From assembly GCF_004138205.1 (NCBI RefSeq), contig NZ_RXNQ01000010.1, positions 1 through 62,169 on the forward strand: a DNA stretch of 62,169 nucleotides, in the 5' to 3' direction. Under the pieces are notes generated by a model. It did no database searches. It was given only the letters and a program-made list of their open reading frames with translations, and was not told the DNA's origin. How positions within the stretch are numbered: the stretch's first letter is position 1; every line of letters starts with the position of its first letter. The position numbers were made by a program, and so were the translations under genes. The stretch comes from Pedobacter sp. SYP-B3415 (GTDB taxonomy: Bacteria; Bacteroidota; Bacteroidia; Sphingobacteriales; Sphingobacteriaceae). Shown here piece after piece: positions 51,208-59,883 of this stretch.

Positions 51208-51954
51208 TCAAACTGTTCGGCTGATAATCTCGATGCCACCGCAGAAAGCCACACCCCTCAACACAAGTATGCGGGCTTCAGGATCAGATTTCGGAGAGCT
51301 TCCCCTGTTATCAGATACCCCGCCGAATACAGATGTAATCTCAGATTGTATTTCCCAGTGCGCCGGGACAATCAATTTGACGCCGCCAAAAAAGGTCAGC
51401 ATATCTAATACAGCTGTTTTTTCAAAACCGGCATGGCTGAGATCAAGTTCGCCCCCGCCAAAGGCAGCAGTTACATTTCCGCCCTGAAAATGTTTGTTGT
51501 AAACCTGCTGACGGCGGCTGGTAAAAATATAATTGATATCAAATGTTTTAGCGTCTGTTTTATAGACATGTTCAGCCATAGGTTGCGTATACTCCCGAGA
51601 CGGCCTGTTCTTTTTTCCATATGGTCTGTAGTTTGATGGCTTGAAAATGCTATACAGCCCAAGGAAGATGAGCACCACGGCAAACAGGTACTTTGAAAAA
51701 TCATATCCGTGCCCCAGCGCATGATTGATACTGAATATCAACCCCAGGCCAACAGGAACCAGCCAGCCGCCATAACGAAACCCGGACTTATATCCTGCAA
51801 ATAGACCAACAAGCAGAACAATGCTCGGCCAGCTGAAAATCCATGCTGGCATAAAGTCCATGCCGCGCATTAAAAAAACCAAGCCTACTGCGATCAGAAT
51901 GATGCCGCCAACGGCTTTGCTTGCATTTTGGTTGTGTTTTATCGGAGTGTCCAT
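51208..51954 (-). CDS. LiaF-like / DUF5668 membrane protein
   Basis: About 248 residues from the ATG at 51954 (MDTPIKHNQNASKAVGG). Four N-terminal membrane segments (about 12-115) begin with GGIILIAVGLVFLMRGMDFMPAW. The soluble C-terminal domain has VTAAFGGGELDLSHAGFEKTAVLDMLTFFGGVKLIVPAHWEI, the LiaF-type beta-helix of cell-envelope stress regulators. In Firmicutes LiaF silences an envelope-stress two-component system; in Bacteroidota the partner is generally a LytTR-type system, none of which is here. It is convergent with the GIN gene, and both may report envelope status. Confidence 0.87.
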   Translation of the reverse strand: MDTPIKHNQNASKAVGGIILIAVGLVFLMRGMDFMPAWIFSWPSIVLLVGLFAGYKSGFRYGGWLVPVGLGLIFSINHALGHGYDFSKYLFAVVLIFLGLYSIFKPSNYRPYGKKNRPSREYTQPMAEHVYKTDAKTFDINYIFTSRRQQVYNKHFQGGNVTAAFGGGELDLSHAGFEKTAVLDMLTFFGGVKLIVPAHWEIQSEITSVFGGVSDNRGSSPKSDPEARILVLRGVAFCGGIEIISRTV

Positions 51955-52243
51955 GTTCGTATTTTTTATCAAAACTAGTCTGTAAACAAGCGTTGGCAAA
52001 CACAGACGGCCGGATCAACGGGTTCCCGCCGGTGAACAGCAGATTTATTCCGGTGAAAAAGTTGACTCTTTTTTTGCCGCCTAAATGATCCGCAAAAATG
52101 CCGGCGAATGACGAAGCGGCGCCATAAAAGAACCATCTCGGAAGTGTTCCCTGATGGTTTTAATCGCGTTTTAATATATTCTCAAACAGAATAAAGAATG
52201 TTATAAATTTTTATTTAAATCCAGTTTTTGTATCTGTTTATTC

Positions 52244-52251
52244 TATCTTTG
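52244..52251 (+). promoter_or_regulatory. Bacteroidota -7 box TATCTTTG
   Basis: TATCTTTG is an exact match to the Bacteroidota TAnnTTTG element and lies 26 bases upstream of ATG 52277. A TTTTTG at 52225-52230 is close to the -33 role but its spacing is shorter than usual. The rest of 51955-52276 shows nothing else. Confidence 0.6.
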
Positions 52252-52276
52252 CAAAAAGTTAAACAAAAATTGATTG

Positions 52277-52522
52277 ATGGCAAAACAGGAAAAGTTTTCG
52301 GTAGTTTACGAAGGCCAGGTCCACGTTATTGATAGCTACTTGATTAACAATGAATTAATTTACAAGGTTCACTTTCCTTACAAACGCCAACCCTTACTTA
52401 TTGTGCGATCAGTAGATCCTGGTACCGGCCGGGCCTGGTCAGCTCTGCAAGATAATCGTGAGGAAGAGGTTGAACGTTTCGGCAAACTTATAGACGAGCA
52501 GATCGAAGGCCAGGACAGCTAG
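52277..52522 (+). CDS. Small hypothetical protein, 81 residues
   Basis: ATG 52277 begins MAKQEKFSVVYEGQVHVIDSY. The protein is compact and strand-rich at first (VYEGQVHVIDSYLINNELIYKVHF), then an acidic helix (EEEVERFGKLIDEQIEGQ). I recognise no family. A good TAnnTTTG box just upstream supports expression. It is flanked by unrelated genes on the opposite strand. Confidence 0.62.
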   Translation: MAKQEKFSVVYEGQVHVIDSYLINNELIYKVHFPYKRQPLLIVRSVDPGTGRAWSALQDNREEEVERFGKLIDEQIEGQDS

Positions 52523-52702
52523 GCAACGCTATTTGATCATGCAGCTGCGACACCTATTCATTTTAAGCTGCTTTGTAAGCTACACACATAACAAAAACCC
52601 GGCGGTAGCATTTCCATATCCGCCATTTCATTCACGTTCTTAAATCCTTTATAATCCTGTGTGTGACATAAGGGTCAGGCAAAACTGCCCGCAGTCCGCA
52701 AA

Positions 52703-53230
52703 CTAATATATCATATTCCTGTATACCAGGCTGGTCGCCTGACCGGGCGTCTCCTCTAACCTTCCGGCGAGGATAAGTCCTGCTTTTTCCAATACACGTA
52801 TGGAGGCTGTATTGCCTGCTTGTACCACTGCCCAAACCTGCCTGATCTTCAACACGTATCTGGCATGCCGAAGCGCGTAGGTAGCCAGCTCTGTTGCATA
52901 ACCCTTTCCCCAGACCTGTCTTGCAAACCGGTAGCTTAGATTAAGTTTTTGTTCCTGACCAATTGATTTATAGCTGATCCCTCCGAAGCCCACAATTCTT
53001 TCATCGTCGTCTCTGAGGCAAACCGTCCATACACCAAAGCCGTGTTCTTCCCAATGTTCTAAAAGACTGCGTAACCGCATGGCGGCGGTTTCAGGATCTT
53101 GAACAGGTCCGCGCGGATTGTGGATGTTTGTTTGCGGATCGCTGAATATGGCAAAGAAAGCATCAAAATCCTGCAAATTGGGCTGCCTTAACATGAGGCG
53201 CGTGGTGATGGAAGCCGTTGGTTGATTCAT
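52703..53230 (-). CDS. GNAT-family N-acetyltransferase (RimJ/RimL type)
   Basis: A 175-residue enzyme. It opens TRLMLRQPNLQDFDAFFAIFSDPQ and has FGVWTVCLRDDDERIVGFGGISY in the central sheet. The acetyl-CoA segment is YRFARQVWGKGYATELATYALRHA, and the end is NTASIRVLEKAGLILAGR. This matches ribosomal-protein-type GNATs. It stands alone between a small hypothetical gene and the GH95 gene. Confidence 0.92.
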   Translation of the reverse strand: MNQPTASITTRLMLRQPNLQDFDAFFAIFSDPQTNIHNPRGPVQDPETAAMRLRSLLEHWEEHGFGVWTVCLRDDDERIVGFGGISYKSIGQEQKLNLSYRFARQVWGKGYATELATYALRHARYVLKIRQVWAVVQAGNTASIRVLEKAGLILAGRLEETPGQATSLVYRNMIY

Positions 53231-53325
53231 GAAATGTATTGCCTGCTTAAGACTGTTTTCTACCCGCTAAGTTAGAAAATCCCTGCCCGCTGGCGGCTTG
53301 CAAGAAAATTTCAGGCTGGCTATCG

Positions 53326-55776
53326 CTAGCGCATATGATAAATCGCCCTGGCGCGGGTATTAAAGACAAAACTGCCATCGCCATGCGGGCGCAGCCGGAC
53401 GAGTTTACCATTATCGTCGCAGATATGCTTGCCCGCGGGCAGCTCTATATAACAGGGGTTGCCGGCAAGCGAAGTAATCGTCGCCATGCCGATCTTCCCC
53501 GAGTTCCAGTCGAAGCTGACTTCGAAACCGTTTCTCGCGCGTAAGCCGCTAACGGTTCCTTGTGTCCACTCGCGCGCAGATGGAAGGGCGGGCAATAAAC
53601 GAATGATATTGTTTTTTCCATGGCTTTGCAGCAAAAGTTCGGCAATGCCGGCAGTGCCGCCGAAATTTCCGTCGATCTGAAAAGGCGGGTGTGCGCAGAA
53701 CAGGTTAGCGTAGGTGCCTCCTCCCTCTCGCATCGATATTTTATCGCCCGCAACCGCTGGCCATAACAAAGTTCGGAAAACTTTCAGTGCATGGTCTCCG
53801 TCGCCCAGCCTCGCCCAAAAATTCATCTTCCACGCCCTAGACCAGCCGGTCCCTTCGTCTCCGCGTCTTAGCAGGGTCTTGCGCGCAGCAGCTGCGAGTT
53901 CAGGTGTGGCTGAAGGTGTAATCTCGTCAAAAGGATGTAAGCCGTAGAGATGTGATATGTGCCGATGGAGCGGGTCGTTTTCGTCATAATCCCGGAGCCA
54001 CTCCTGTATTCCACCCGTCTTTTTACTGATTTGGTTGGGTGCCAGTTCTTTAAGTACCTTCTCCAGGGTATCGGCAAAGGCCCCATCGGTTTCCAGCAGC
54101 CGGGCGGCCGCTATGGTGTTTCCTAAAAGTTCGCGGCCAATCTGCATATCCATTGCGGGGCCCATCGTAGTCTGTCCCGTAAAACCGTCTGCTGTTCGGT
54201 AGGCGTTTTCGGGCGAATTAGATGGCGTAGTTACCAGCCAGCCAGTTTCCGGGTCGCGGATCAGGATATCGGTATAAAACAAGGCTGCACCCTTAAGTAC
54301 AGGATAAATCCTCGACAATATATCCCGGCTGGGATTGTACAGATAATGCTGCCACAAATGCTGACAGAGCCATGCTCCGCCCGAAAGCGTTGATCCCCAT
54401 GTAGCCTCTTCTCCGGGCGCAGTGAATTTCCAGGGGTTGCTCATCATATGCGCGACCCATCCGCTGCTATTATAATACGCAGCGGCTGTTTTTCTGCCAG
54501 GCTTCACCAACTGTTCCGTGAAACTGAGAAGCGGTTCGTGCAGCGTGCCAAGGTTCGTTACCTCGGCCGGCCAATAATTCATCTGCAGGTTAATATTCAG
54601 GTGATAATCCCCATTCCAGGGCGTTTGATATGAATCTGCCCAGACTCCCTGCAGATTGGCAGGGAGCTCCCCGGGCCGGGAACTCGAGATAAGCAGGTAG
54701 CGGCCAAAGTTAAAATACAGCACCGGCAGCATTACGTCCTGCTTACCGGCTGCAAAGCGTTTAAGCCTTTCGCCGGCAGACAACAAATCTGTGTTTTCTT
54801 TCTCCGGTAAAGTCAGTCTGAAACTGCAACGGTTGTAATATTGCTGATGCGCTGTGCGCTGTGCAGTTACCAGTTGCAGCCATGCTTTTGCTGAAGCGCT
54901 CGACAGCGTTTTTTGGACGGCAATCCTGGGGTCTGGTCCGCGGCTTTCAACATTTGGCCAGTTCAAGTCAGTTGCGCCGGCAAAAACGATGAGAACAGTT
55001 GTTGCTCCGTCTACATACTGGGTTTTGTCTTCGAGCCGGAGCCTGCCATCGGTTTGCATGATCTTCGCGGCACCAAAAAACCGGATCCCTTTGCTGCCAT
55101 CGCCGCCAGGAAGCTGCCCGGCAAGCGACAAACCGTTTCTATCGCTACCCTGCACCGCATGTTCGTGTCGCTGCAGTTGGATACTTAGTGTAATAGCCTT
55201 CGGCCGACTGGCGCGTATCCTGATGGCTACAACCTCGTCCGCAGCGCTGACAATTGCTTCCTGTGTGTATCTGACGCCGGCGCGCGTCCAGCTCGTTGTT
55301 GACATTGCCGTATTCAGATCGAGTTTTCTCTCATAGTCTGAAACCGCAACAGCAGAATCTTTCCAGTTGATCAGCATCTCGGCAAAAAGCTGGTAACTTC
55401 CATATTTCACGTTCGCGCCGTTCCCCCTCCCCGAGCCCTTTCCCGCACTGGTAAATTCACGCTGCAAAAGCGCCTGTGCTTCGCGGTTTTTGCCCGCAAT
55501 GAGCAGGTTTCTAATCTCGGGCAAATGCCTGTGCGCACCTTCGCGGTTTGCCTGGTCAATACCTCCCGACCACATTGAAATTTCATTCAGCACAATTCGC
55601 TCACGGCCTGTACCCCCAAAAATCATGACGCCGAGCCGGCCGTTACCCAGTGGCGCCGAGGCCGTAAAATGTCTTGCAGGTTCATCAAACCTGACAATCT
55701 GGTCTGCCTGCGCTGAACTTCGGCTGGCTACCAACACCAACACAGCGACCAGGAAAAAAGCAATTTTGTTTTGCAT
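53326..55776 (-). CDS. GH95 alpha-L-fucosidase
   Basis: An 816-residue secreted enzyme with a signal peptide (to about 22). An N-terminal beta-sandwich contains the family start [16 protein letters not shown] and [10 protein letters not shown]. The (alpha/alpha)6 barrel has [20 protein letters not shown] followed by [14 protein letters not shown], with the Asn pair of the GH95 active site, and [18 protein letters not shown] with the acid Glu. A C-terminal beta domain closes it. It hydrolyses alpha-1,2-fucosyl or related galactosyl linkages of host-type or plant glycans. It is monocistronic, with no sus genes beside it. Confidence 0.93.
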   Translation of the reverse strand: MQNKIAFFLVAVLVLVASRSSAQADQIVRFDEPARHFTASAPLGNGRLGVMIFGGTGRERIVLNEISMWSGGIDQANREGAHRHLPEIRNLLIAGKNREAQALLQREFTSAGKGSGRGNGANVKYGSYQLFAEMLINWKDSAVAVSDYERKLDLNTAMSTTSWTRAGVRYTQEAIVSAADEVVAIRIRASRPKAITLSIQLQRHEHAVQGSDRNGLSLAGQLPGGDGSKGIRFFGAAKIMQTDGRLRLEDKTQYVDGATTVLIVFAGATDLNWPNVESRGPDPRIAVQKTLSSASAKAWLQLVTAQRTAHQQYYNRCSFRLTLPEKENTDLLSAGERLKRFAAGKQDVMLPVLYFNFGRYLLISSSRPGELPANLQGVWADSYQTPWNGDYHLNINLQMNYWPAEVTNLGTLHEPLLSFTEQLVKPGRKTAAAYYNSSGWVAHMMSNPWKFTAPGEEATWGSTLSGGAWLCQHLWQHYLYNPSRDILSRIYPVLKGAALFYTDILIRDPETGWLVTTPSNSPENAYRTADGFTGQTTMGPAMDMQIGRELLGNTIAAARLLETDGAFADTLEKVLKELAPNQISKKTGGIQEWLRDYDENDPLHRHISHLYGLHPFDEITPSATPELAAAARKTLLRRGDEGTGWSRAWKMNFWARLGDGDHALKVFRTLLWPAVAGDKISMREGGGTYANLFCAHPPFQIDGNFGGTAGIAELLLQSHGKNNIIRLLPALPSAREWTQGTVSGLRARNGFEVSFDWNSGKIGMATITSLAGNPCYIELPAGKHICDDNGKLVRLRPHGDGSFVFNTRARAIYHMR

Positions 55777-55896
55777 GGAAATAAAAGCTGATCAGCAAAT
55801 TACAAATAATCAGCAGCGTTTCATCTCCTCATTCCAGGGATCGTATCGTGGAAACTGGCCCCAGGGCCTGGGAAAGTTTTAATAAATACACGCTTC

Positions 55897-55930
55897 GAAA
55901 AAAAAAGACCAGGAATTACTCCCGGTCTTT
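55897..55930 (-). terminator. Terminator that includes the last codons of the acidic protein gene
   Basis: On the minus strand AAAGACCGGGA and TCCTGGTCTTT pair, followed by a run of T. The left arm is the last codons of the gene ending at 55916, and the stop codon TAA lies in the loop. The end of the coding region and the terminator are the same sequence. Confidence 0.85.
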
Positions 55931-56167
55931 GTTAGCTTTATCGCGTGCTGCAGTCTCGTCAATATCGTCACGATCCCGCGAAAGGTTATTGTCTACCCGG
56001 TCTTCCAGGTGGGCAAAATAATCTTTGTCTTCTGACAAATCTTTTTCGTTGTCCAGCCGGGCACCGTCTTCAGCCTGCGTAGTACCCTGAATACTGTCAA
56101 TTCCGGAATCTTCAGGAACTGGCTGGCTCCGGGCCGCCCCGTTTCGGTTATTCATACTGTCGCTCAT
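55916..56167 (-). CDS. Small acidic disordered protein
   Basis: An 83-residue protein from ATG 56167 (MSDSMNNRNGAARSQPV). It is rich in D, E, N, R and K with no hydrophobic core (LDNEKDLSEDKDYFAHLEDRVDNNLSRDRDDIDE), so it is probably disordered. It follows the DUF6496 gene with only one base between that stop and this start (TAG-T-ATG), which implies coupling. Similar hydrophilic small proteins in Bacteroidota are stress-related by context only. The function is unknown. Confidence 0.62.
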   Translation of the reverse strand: MSDSMNNRNGAARSQPVPEDSGIDSIQGTTQAEDGARLDNEKDLSEDKDYFAHLEDRVDNNLSRDRDDIDETAARDKANKDRE

Positions 56168-56168
56168 A

Positions 56169-56345
56169 CTATTTCTTCTTTTTTGGCACTTTCGCACCTT
56201 CTTTACGGGCTTCTGACAGGCCTATTGCAACGGCTTGTTTTTTTGACGTTACTTTTTTTCCGCTTCCGCTCTTCAATTTACCTTCTTTCATCTCGTGAAT
56301 GGTCTCACCAACCTTTTCACCAGCTTTGTCTGAATATTTTGCCAT
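56169..56345 (-). CDS. DUF6496 small basic protein
   Basis: A 58-residue protein, MAKYSDKAGEKVGETIHEMK then EGKLKSGSGKKVTSKKQAVAIGLSEARKEG and a KVPKKKK tail. This is the DUF6496 pattern (acidic/basic helix, GKLKSGS, KQAIAIGLSEARKAGAKVPKK) found in many proteobacteria and Bacteroidota. Its role is unknown; it is often near stress genes. It is the second of four small genes in a row, all on the minus strand and closely spaced. Confidence 0.88.
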   Translation of the reverse strand: MAKYSDKAGEKVGETIHEMKEGKLKSGSGKKVTSKKQAVAIGLSEARKEGAKVPKKKK

Positions 56346-56391
56346 AATCTGATTACTAAATTAACTGTGCCAGTTTGCTGCAAACCAACGT

Positions 56392-56673
56392 TTAACCGCG
56401 GGCTACGAACTTATGAAAGGTGCTGGGTTCGCCGTCTTTTTTCTTATCCTGATACAGGAAGTCGAGTTTGTTCTTGTCGAACTCTTCAAAAAAATCTTCC
56501 CAGCTTACCTTGCTGAACTGATCATCGTTATCACTGTGGTCTGGAAAATGGATGCGAAGTACGCCATCGCCCTTGCCGTTTCCTGTGCCTTTGATGATAG
56601 CGGGCACGCCGTCATGTTCTTCGACCCACGATTCGATCTCGTCGTGATTATGCGTTTGTTTTGATGTGCTCAT
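56392..56673 (-). CDS. Small hypothetical protein of the stress-type cluster
   Basis: A 93-residue soluble protein, MSTSKQTHNHDEIESWVEEH then DGVPAIIKGTGNGKGDGVLRIHFP and SKVSWEDFFEEFDKNKLDFLYQ. The pattern WVEEHDGVPA...LRIHF...W-x-x-FF-x-x-F is one I have seen in uncharacterised proteins, sometimes mislabelled as glucan branching enzyme. No enzymatic motif is present. It is part of the small-gene run upstream of DUF6496. Confidence 0.7.
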   Translation of the reverse strand: MSTSKQTHNHDEIESWVEEHDGVPAIIKGTGNGKGDGVLRIHFPDHSDNDDQFSKVSWEDFFEEFDKNKLDFLYQDKKKDGEPSTFHKFVARG

Positions 56674-56675
56674 AT

Positions 56676-56885
56676 CTATGGCTGTGTAGTTGCGGCGGTG
56701 TCAATACGGCGGTTATCTGCACTGTCACGCTGAATGGTGTCTGTTGTCATCGTATCGGTCATGGTATTGTCCATGCTTGTTGTGTCTGATGATGTGGTGT
56801 CGCTGCCACTGCCATTTTTGTCAGAACTACAGCTGCTGAAGGAGATTGCCCCAAAAACGCAGGCTGCAAAAATTAACTTTTTCAT
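56676..56885 (-). CDS. Small Ser/Thr/Asp-rich lipoprotein
   Basis: A 69-residue lipoprotein from ATG 56885 (MKKLIFAACVFGAISFSSC19). The mature part is low-complexity S, T, D, N and M (SDTTSSDTTSMDNTMTDTM), so it is a flexible anchor-type protein. The gene lies 2 bases upstream of the next small gene, probably in one transcript. Similar tiny lipoproteins are frequent in this phylum and have no known role. Confidence 0.72.
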   Translation of the reverse strand: MKKLIFAACVFGAISFSSCSSDKNGSGSDTTSSDTTSMDNTMTDTMTTDTIQRDSADNRRIDTAATTQP

Positions 56886-57102
56886 AGATTTAAGGTTAAG
56901 TTGCCGGACATCCGGTAGAGTAAGAAGGTTTGCCGGCGAAAAAAGTTTTGAAAAAGTTAAATATGCCAAGCACAACACACTGTAATACAGGCATCAGCAG
57001 AATGCTTAACGCCAGCGCTGCAGGTTAATCGCCGCGTCTATAATATCGATCCTACACGCGCGAAACAACAATGCAGGCACTCCCGTCTACGGTAGACCGG
57101 GA

Positions 57103-57342
57103 TCAGCTTTTACCGACCGGGGAGTCTGGACCAAGTTCCTCATCGCTGAAGGGACTACCGTCGCGCGCCAGATCAGGGTTGTAATCTGCATCGTTGCCTG
57201 CGATCTCATTCCGGCGCCGGCCATTGATGTCTTCTAGCGACGCGTCATCAGATTCCTCGTTCAGGTAGTTATGCGCCTTTTGCTCCTCAGCGTTGACATT
57301 GGAGGCTGCAGGGTTTTCAGGGATATTCTTTGAATTTTTCAT
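57103..57342 (-). CDS. Small acidic hypothetical protein
   Basis: A 79-residue hydrophilic protein, MKNSKNIPENPAASNVNAEE then ESDDASLEDINGRRRNEIAGNDADYNPDLARDG and a PFSDEELGPDSPVG tail. It is rich in N, D and E and likely disordered. It follows the MscS gene with an 11-base gap on the same strand and is probably co-expressed. No family is recognised. Confidence 0.65.
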   Translation of the reverse strand: MKNSKNIPENPAASNVNAEEQKAHNYLNEESDDASLEDINGRRRNEIAGNDADYNPDLARDGSPFSDEELGPDSPVGKS

Positions 57343-57353
57343 TTTGAAAGTTT

Positions 57354-58142
57354 TTAGCCCATGCCGGGGAGTTTAAGTCCTGAGTTACGCAGATTTTCAA
57401 CCAGCTGCTGCTGAAAGCGCAATTTTCCATCAACATATCCATGCGCGCTTAACCAGACATTCAGCATCACTTTGTACCCGTCAGGCTCAATGGCTGAAAT
57501 ACCTATGCGGGTCTGACTTTCATCAATAATATCGGCAGACTTCCGGGCCGTTTCTTCCATGATATTTTTAACGGCTTCAAAATCTATAGCATTCGTAAAT
57601 TTAATTTCTATATCAAGCCGCCGCCTGCCTTCCCTGCTAATGTTGATAATCACCTCGTTGGAAAGTTTGCTGTTCGGAAAAACAACTACCCGGTTATCAA
57701 AAGTCGTAACGATGGTATAAAATATCTTGATTGCCTTAACCGTTCCTTCCTGCCCCTGGGCGATGATGTTGTCGCCAACAGAAAATGGTTTTAAAAAGAG
57801 GATAATAACACCGCTTGCAAAGTTTTGGAGCGTACCGGACAGCGCAAGACCAGCGGCAACACCCAGTGCACCAAGTATTGCGGCAAAAATCGTCATCTCG
57901 ATCCCAATGATCTGCATGACCGCTATGACCAGCAGCACACGAAGCACCGTGACGCTCAAACTAAGCAGGAAAGGCTTCAGAGACGGATCAATGCTGCGCC
58001 GTTCCATACTTCCATGAAGCCAGCGTGAAAGCACTTTTATGAACCAGAGTCCGGCAAAAAGGACTCCCATACCCATCAGGAAAGCCGGCCCCCGGGCTAC
58101 AAGCCAGGTCTGCACCTGCAGGATCAGTTTATTTACATCCAT
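57354..58142 (-). CDS. MscS-family mechanosensitive channel
   Basis: A 262-residue small-conductance channel. Three N-terminal membrane segments lead into the pore helix, with the Gly/Ala pattern ILGALGVAAGLALSGTLQNFASGVIIL. The beta domain starts at KPFSVGDNIIAQGQEGTVKAI and has the VVVFPNSKLSNEVIINISREGRRR signature. It releases osmolytes on hypo-osmotic shock. A perfect 16-base palindrome lies 30 bases before its start. The neighbouring small hydrophilic genes suggest a common osmotic/desiccation theme. Confidence 0.94.
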   Translation of the reverse strand: MDVNKLILQVQTWLVARGPAFLMGMGVLFAGLWFIKVLSRWLHGSMERRSIDPSLKPFLLSLSVTVLRVLLVIAVMQIIGIEMTIFAAILGALGVAAGLALSGTLQNFASGVIILFLKPFSVGDNIIAQGQEGTVKAIKIFYTIVTTFDNRVVVFPNSKLSNEVIINISREGRRRLDIEIKFTNAIDFEAVKNIMEETARKSADIIDESQTRIGISAIEPDGYKVMLNVWLSAHGYVDGKLRFQQQLVENLRNSGLKLPGMG

Positions 58143-58171
58143 GCTCTGCTGAACAACCTTCTGAGGGCATT

Positions 58172-58187
58172 TGTTTAACGTTAAACA
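58172..58187. promoter_or_regulatory. Perfect 16-base palindrome TGTTTAACGTTAAACA
   Basis: It lies 30-45 bases upstream of the mscS start and 54 bases beyond the end of the GH51 gene. Its self-complementarity and promoter position indicate an operator of a dimeric repressor. No matching regulator gene is in the window. Confidence 0.65.
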
Positions 58188-58240
58188 GCGCGATCAGAAA
58201 ACAACTTGTAGCTCAGCCTGTTGCTGTTTAGCCTGAGCTT

Positions 58241-59782
58241 TTACCTGAAAGTAAGCATTACAACAGCGTGCGCCGGAACTTTAACCTCGTAGCCATTGCC
58301 TTTTTTAGCGACAGCATTAAATTCGCGGACTATCACGGTCTCGGGTTTTTCAAACGTGTTTACATCGGTAACGCTTTCAGACGACAATATTTTTCCCGCT
58401 GTGAAAGCACGGCTACCTGCCCCGAAATCGCTGGCAAGGATAATTTCCCGGCTAGGATCAAGATTCACAAGTGTAACATGTACCACCCCGTCTTTATCAA
58501 CCGATGCCGAGGCATTCAATGAAGGGATGCTTTTTCCGTTCAGGCGATAGTCGGGAGCAGAAAGACGGACAGGCAACAATTTTCCATCGTGGTGATGTTT
58601 GAAAAGATCGAATACATGGTAGGTCGGCGTGAGAAGCATTTTTGCGCCCCGCGTAAGAATCAGTGACTGTAACACATTGACTGTTTGCGCCAGGTTTGCC
58701 ATTTTTACCCGCTCCGCGTGATTGTTGAAAATATTGAGGGTGCTTGCCGCGATCAGGGCATCACGCATGCTGTTTTGCTGATACAGGAACCCCGGATTGG
58801 TCCCCGGTTCAACATCAGTCCAGATACCCCACTCGTCTACGACCAGCGCAACCTTCCGTTCGGGATCATAGCGGTCCATAATGGCTGAATGCTTTGTAAC
58901 CAACTCCTCCATACGCAGACAGCGCTCCATTGTATTAAAATACTCCTCTTCAGAAAAGTTTGTGGCTGAACCTTTTTTATTCCAGTTACCCGTTGGTACA
59001 GTGTAATAGTGCAGGGACAATCCCCACATGCGCCTGCCTACGTTTTTCATCATTGTTTCAGTCCAGTTATAGTCGAAATCACTCGCACCGGCTGCAATTT
59101 TCTTAAGTTTAGCGTTGGGATAATCTTTGGCAAAGGTTGCGAAACGTCTGTACTGATCGCTGTAGAATTGAGCGGTCATGTTACCGCCACAGCCCCAGCT
59201 CTCGTTACCTACACCCCAAAAACTGACCTTATATGGCTCGGGATGACCGTTTTGTTTACGAAGATTAGCCATCGGACTCTGGCCATCGAAGTTGAGGTAC
59301 TCCACCCACTTCGACATCTCTTCAGGCGTTCCGCTGCCTACGTTGCCTGATATATAAGGTTCGCAGTTCAGAAGTTTACAAAGCTCGAGGAATTCGTGCG
59401 TACCGAAACTGTTGTCTTCAACAACGCCGCCCCAGTTTGTATTGACCATTTTCGCGCGGTTTTTGGGTGTGCCGATTCCGTCGCGCCAATGGTATTCGTC
59501 TGCAAAACAGCCCCCGGGCCAGCGGAGGTTCGGAATCCTGATTTTTCTCAATGCGTTTACAATGTCCATCCTGATCCTTCCCTGACGCGGCACTGGCAGC
59601 TTCGGATCTATCCAAAAACCGTCGTAAATGCAGCGCCCCAAATGTTCAGCAAACTGCCCGTAAATATGACGGCTTATCACCGTGCCGGAACCCGATTCTA
59701 CTTTCATTGTGGCTGCCGGCTGAGAAAATGCGGCGAGAGGAGCAAGCATACAAAGGCATGCAATTAAAGGTCTGATTTTCAT
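58241..59782 (-). CDS. Alpha-L-arabinofuranosidase (GH51)
   Basis: A 513-residue enzyme with a signal peptide (to about 21, AFSQ). The (beta/alpha)8 barrel begins [17 protein letters not shown] and has [20 protein letters not shown]. The acid/base Glu is in [12 protein letters not shown] and the nucleophile Glu in [13 protein letters not shown]-terminal jelly-roll domain ends HAVVMLTFR. It releases arabinofuranose from plant arabinans or arabinoxylans, here in the periplasm. It is monocistronic, with an inverted repeat at 59840-59862 upstream as a candidate operator. Confidence 0.94.
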   Translation of the reverse strand: MKIRPLIACLCMLAPLAAFSQPAATMKVESGSGTVISRHIYGQFAEHLGRCIYDGFWIDPKLPVPRQGRIRMDIVNALRKIRIPNLRWPGGCFADEYHWRDGIGTPKNRAKMVNTNWGGVVEDNSFGTHEFLELCKLLNCEPYISGNVGSGTPEEMSKWVEYLNFDGQSPMANLRKQNGHPEPYKVSFWGVGNESWGCGGNMTAQFYSDQYRRFATFAKDYPNAKLKKIAAGASDFDYNWTETMMKNVGRRMWGLSLHYYTVPTGNWNKKGSATNFSEEEYFNTMERCLRMEELVTKHSAIMDRYDPERKVALVVDEWGIWTDVEPGTNPGFLYQQNSMRDALIAASTLNIFNNHAERVKMANLAQTVNVLQSLILTRGAKMLLTPTYHVFDLFKHHHDGKLLPVRLSAPDYRLNGKSIPSLNASASVDKDGVVHVTLVNLDPSREIILASDFGAGSRAFTAGKILSSESVTDVNTFEKPETVIVREFNAVAKKGNGYEVKVPAHAVVMLTFR

Positions 59783-59839
59783 GAGGGATATCTGGTCAGC
59801 TGGCTACATAGCCACTGCAACCAAGATAAACAATTTTAA

Positions 59840-59862
59840 TTAAACGTCGCATACACGTTTAA
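59840..59862. promoter_or_regulatory. Inverted repeat upstream of the GH51 gene
   Basis: TTAAACGT (59840-59847) and ACGTTTAA (59855-59862) are perfect 8-base arms with a 7-base spacer, 58-80 bases upstream of the start. It is a possible binding site for a sugar-responsive regulator. Confidence 0.5.
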
Positions 59863-59883
59863 ATAACGATCGTACTGCTGTAC

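Noticed and set aside
57079..57102. Palindrome TCCCGTCTACGGTAGACCGGGA after the small acidic gene
   Set aside because: The inner part has almost no loop and there is no T-run, so it is a poor terminator. Its position right after a stop codon gives no operator logic. I could not assign a role.
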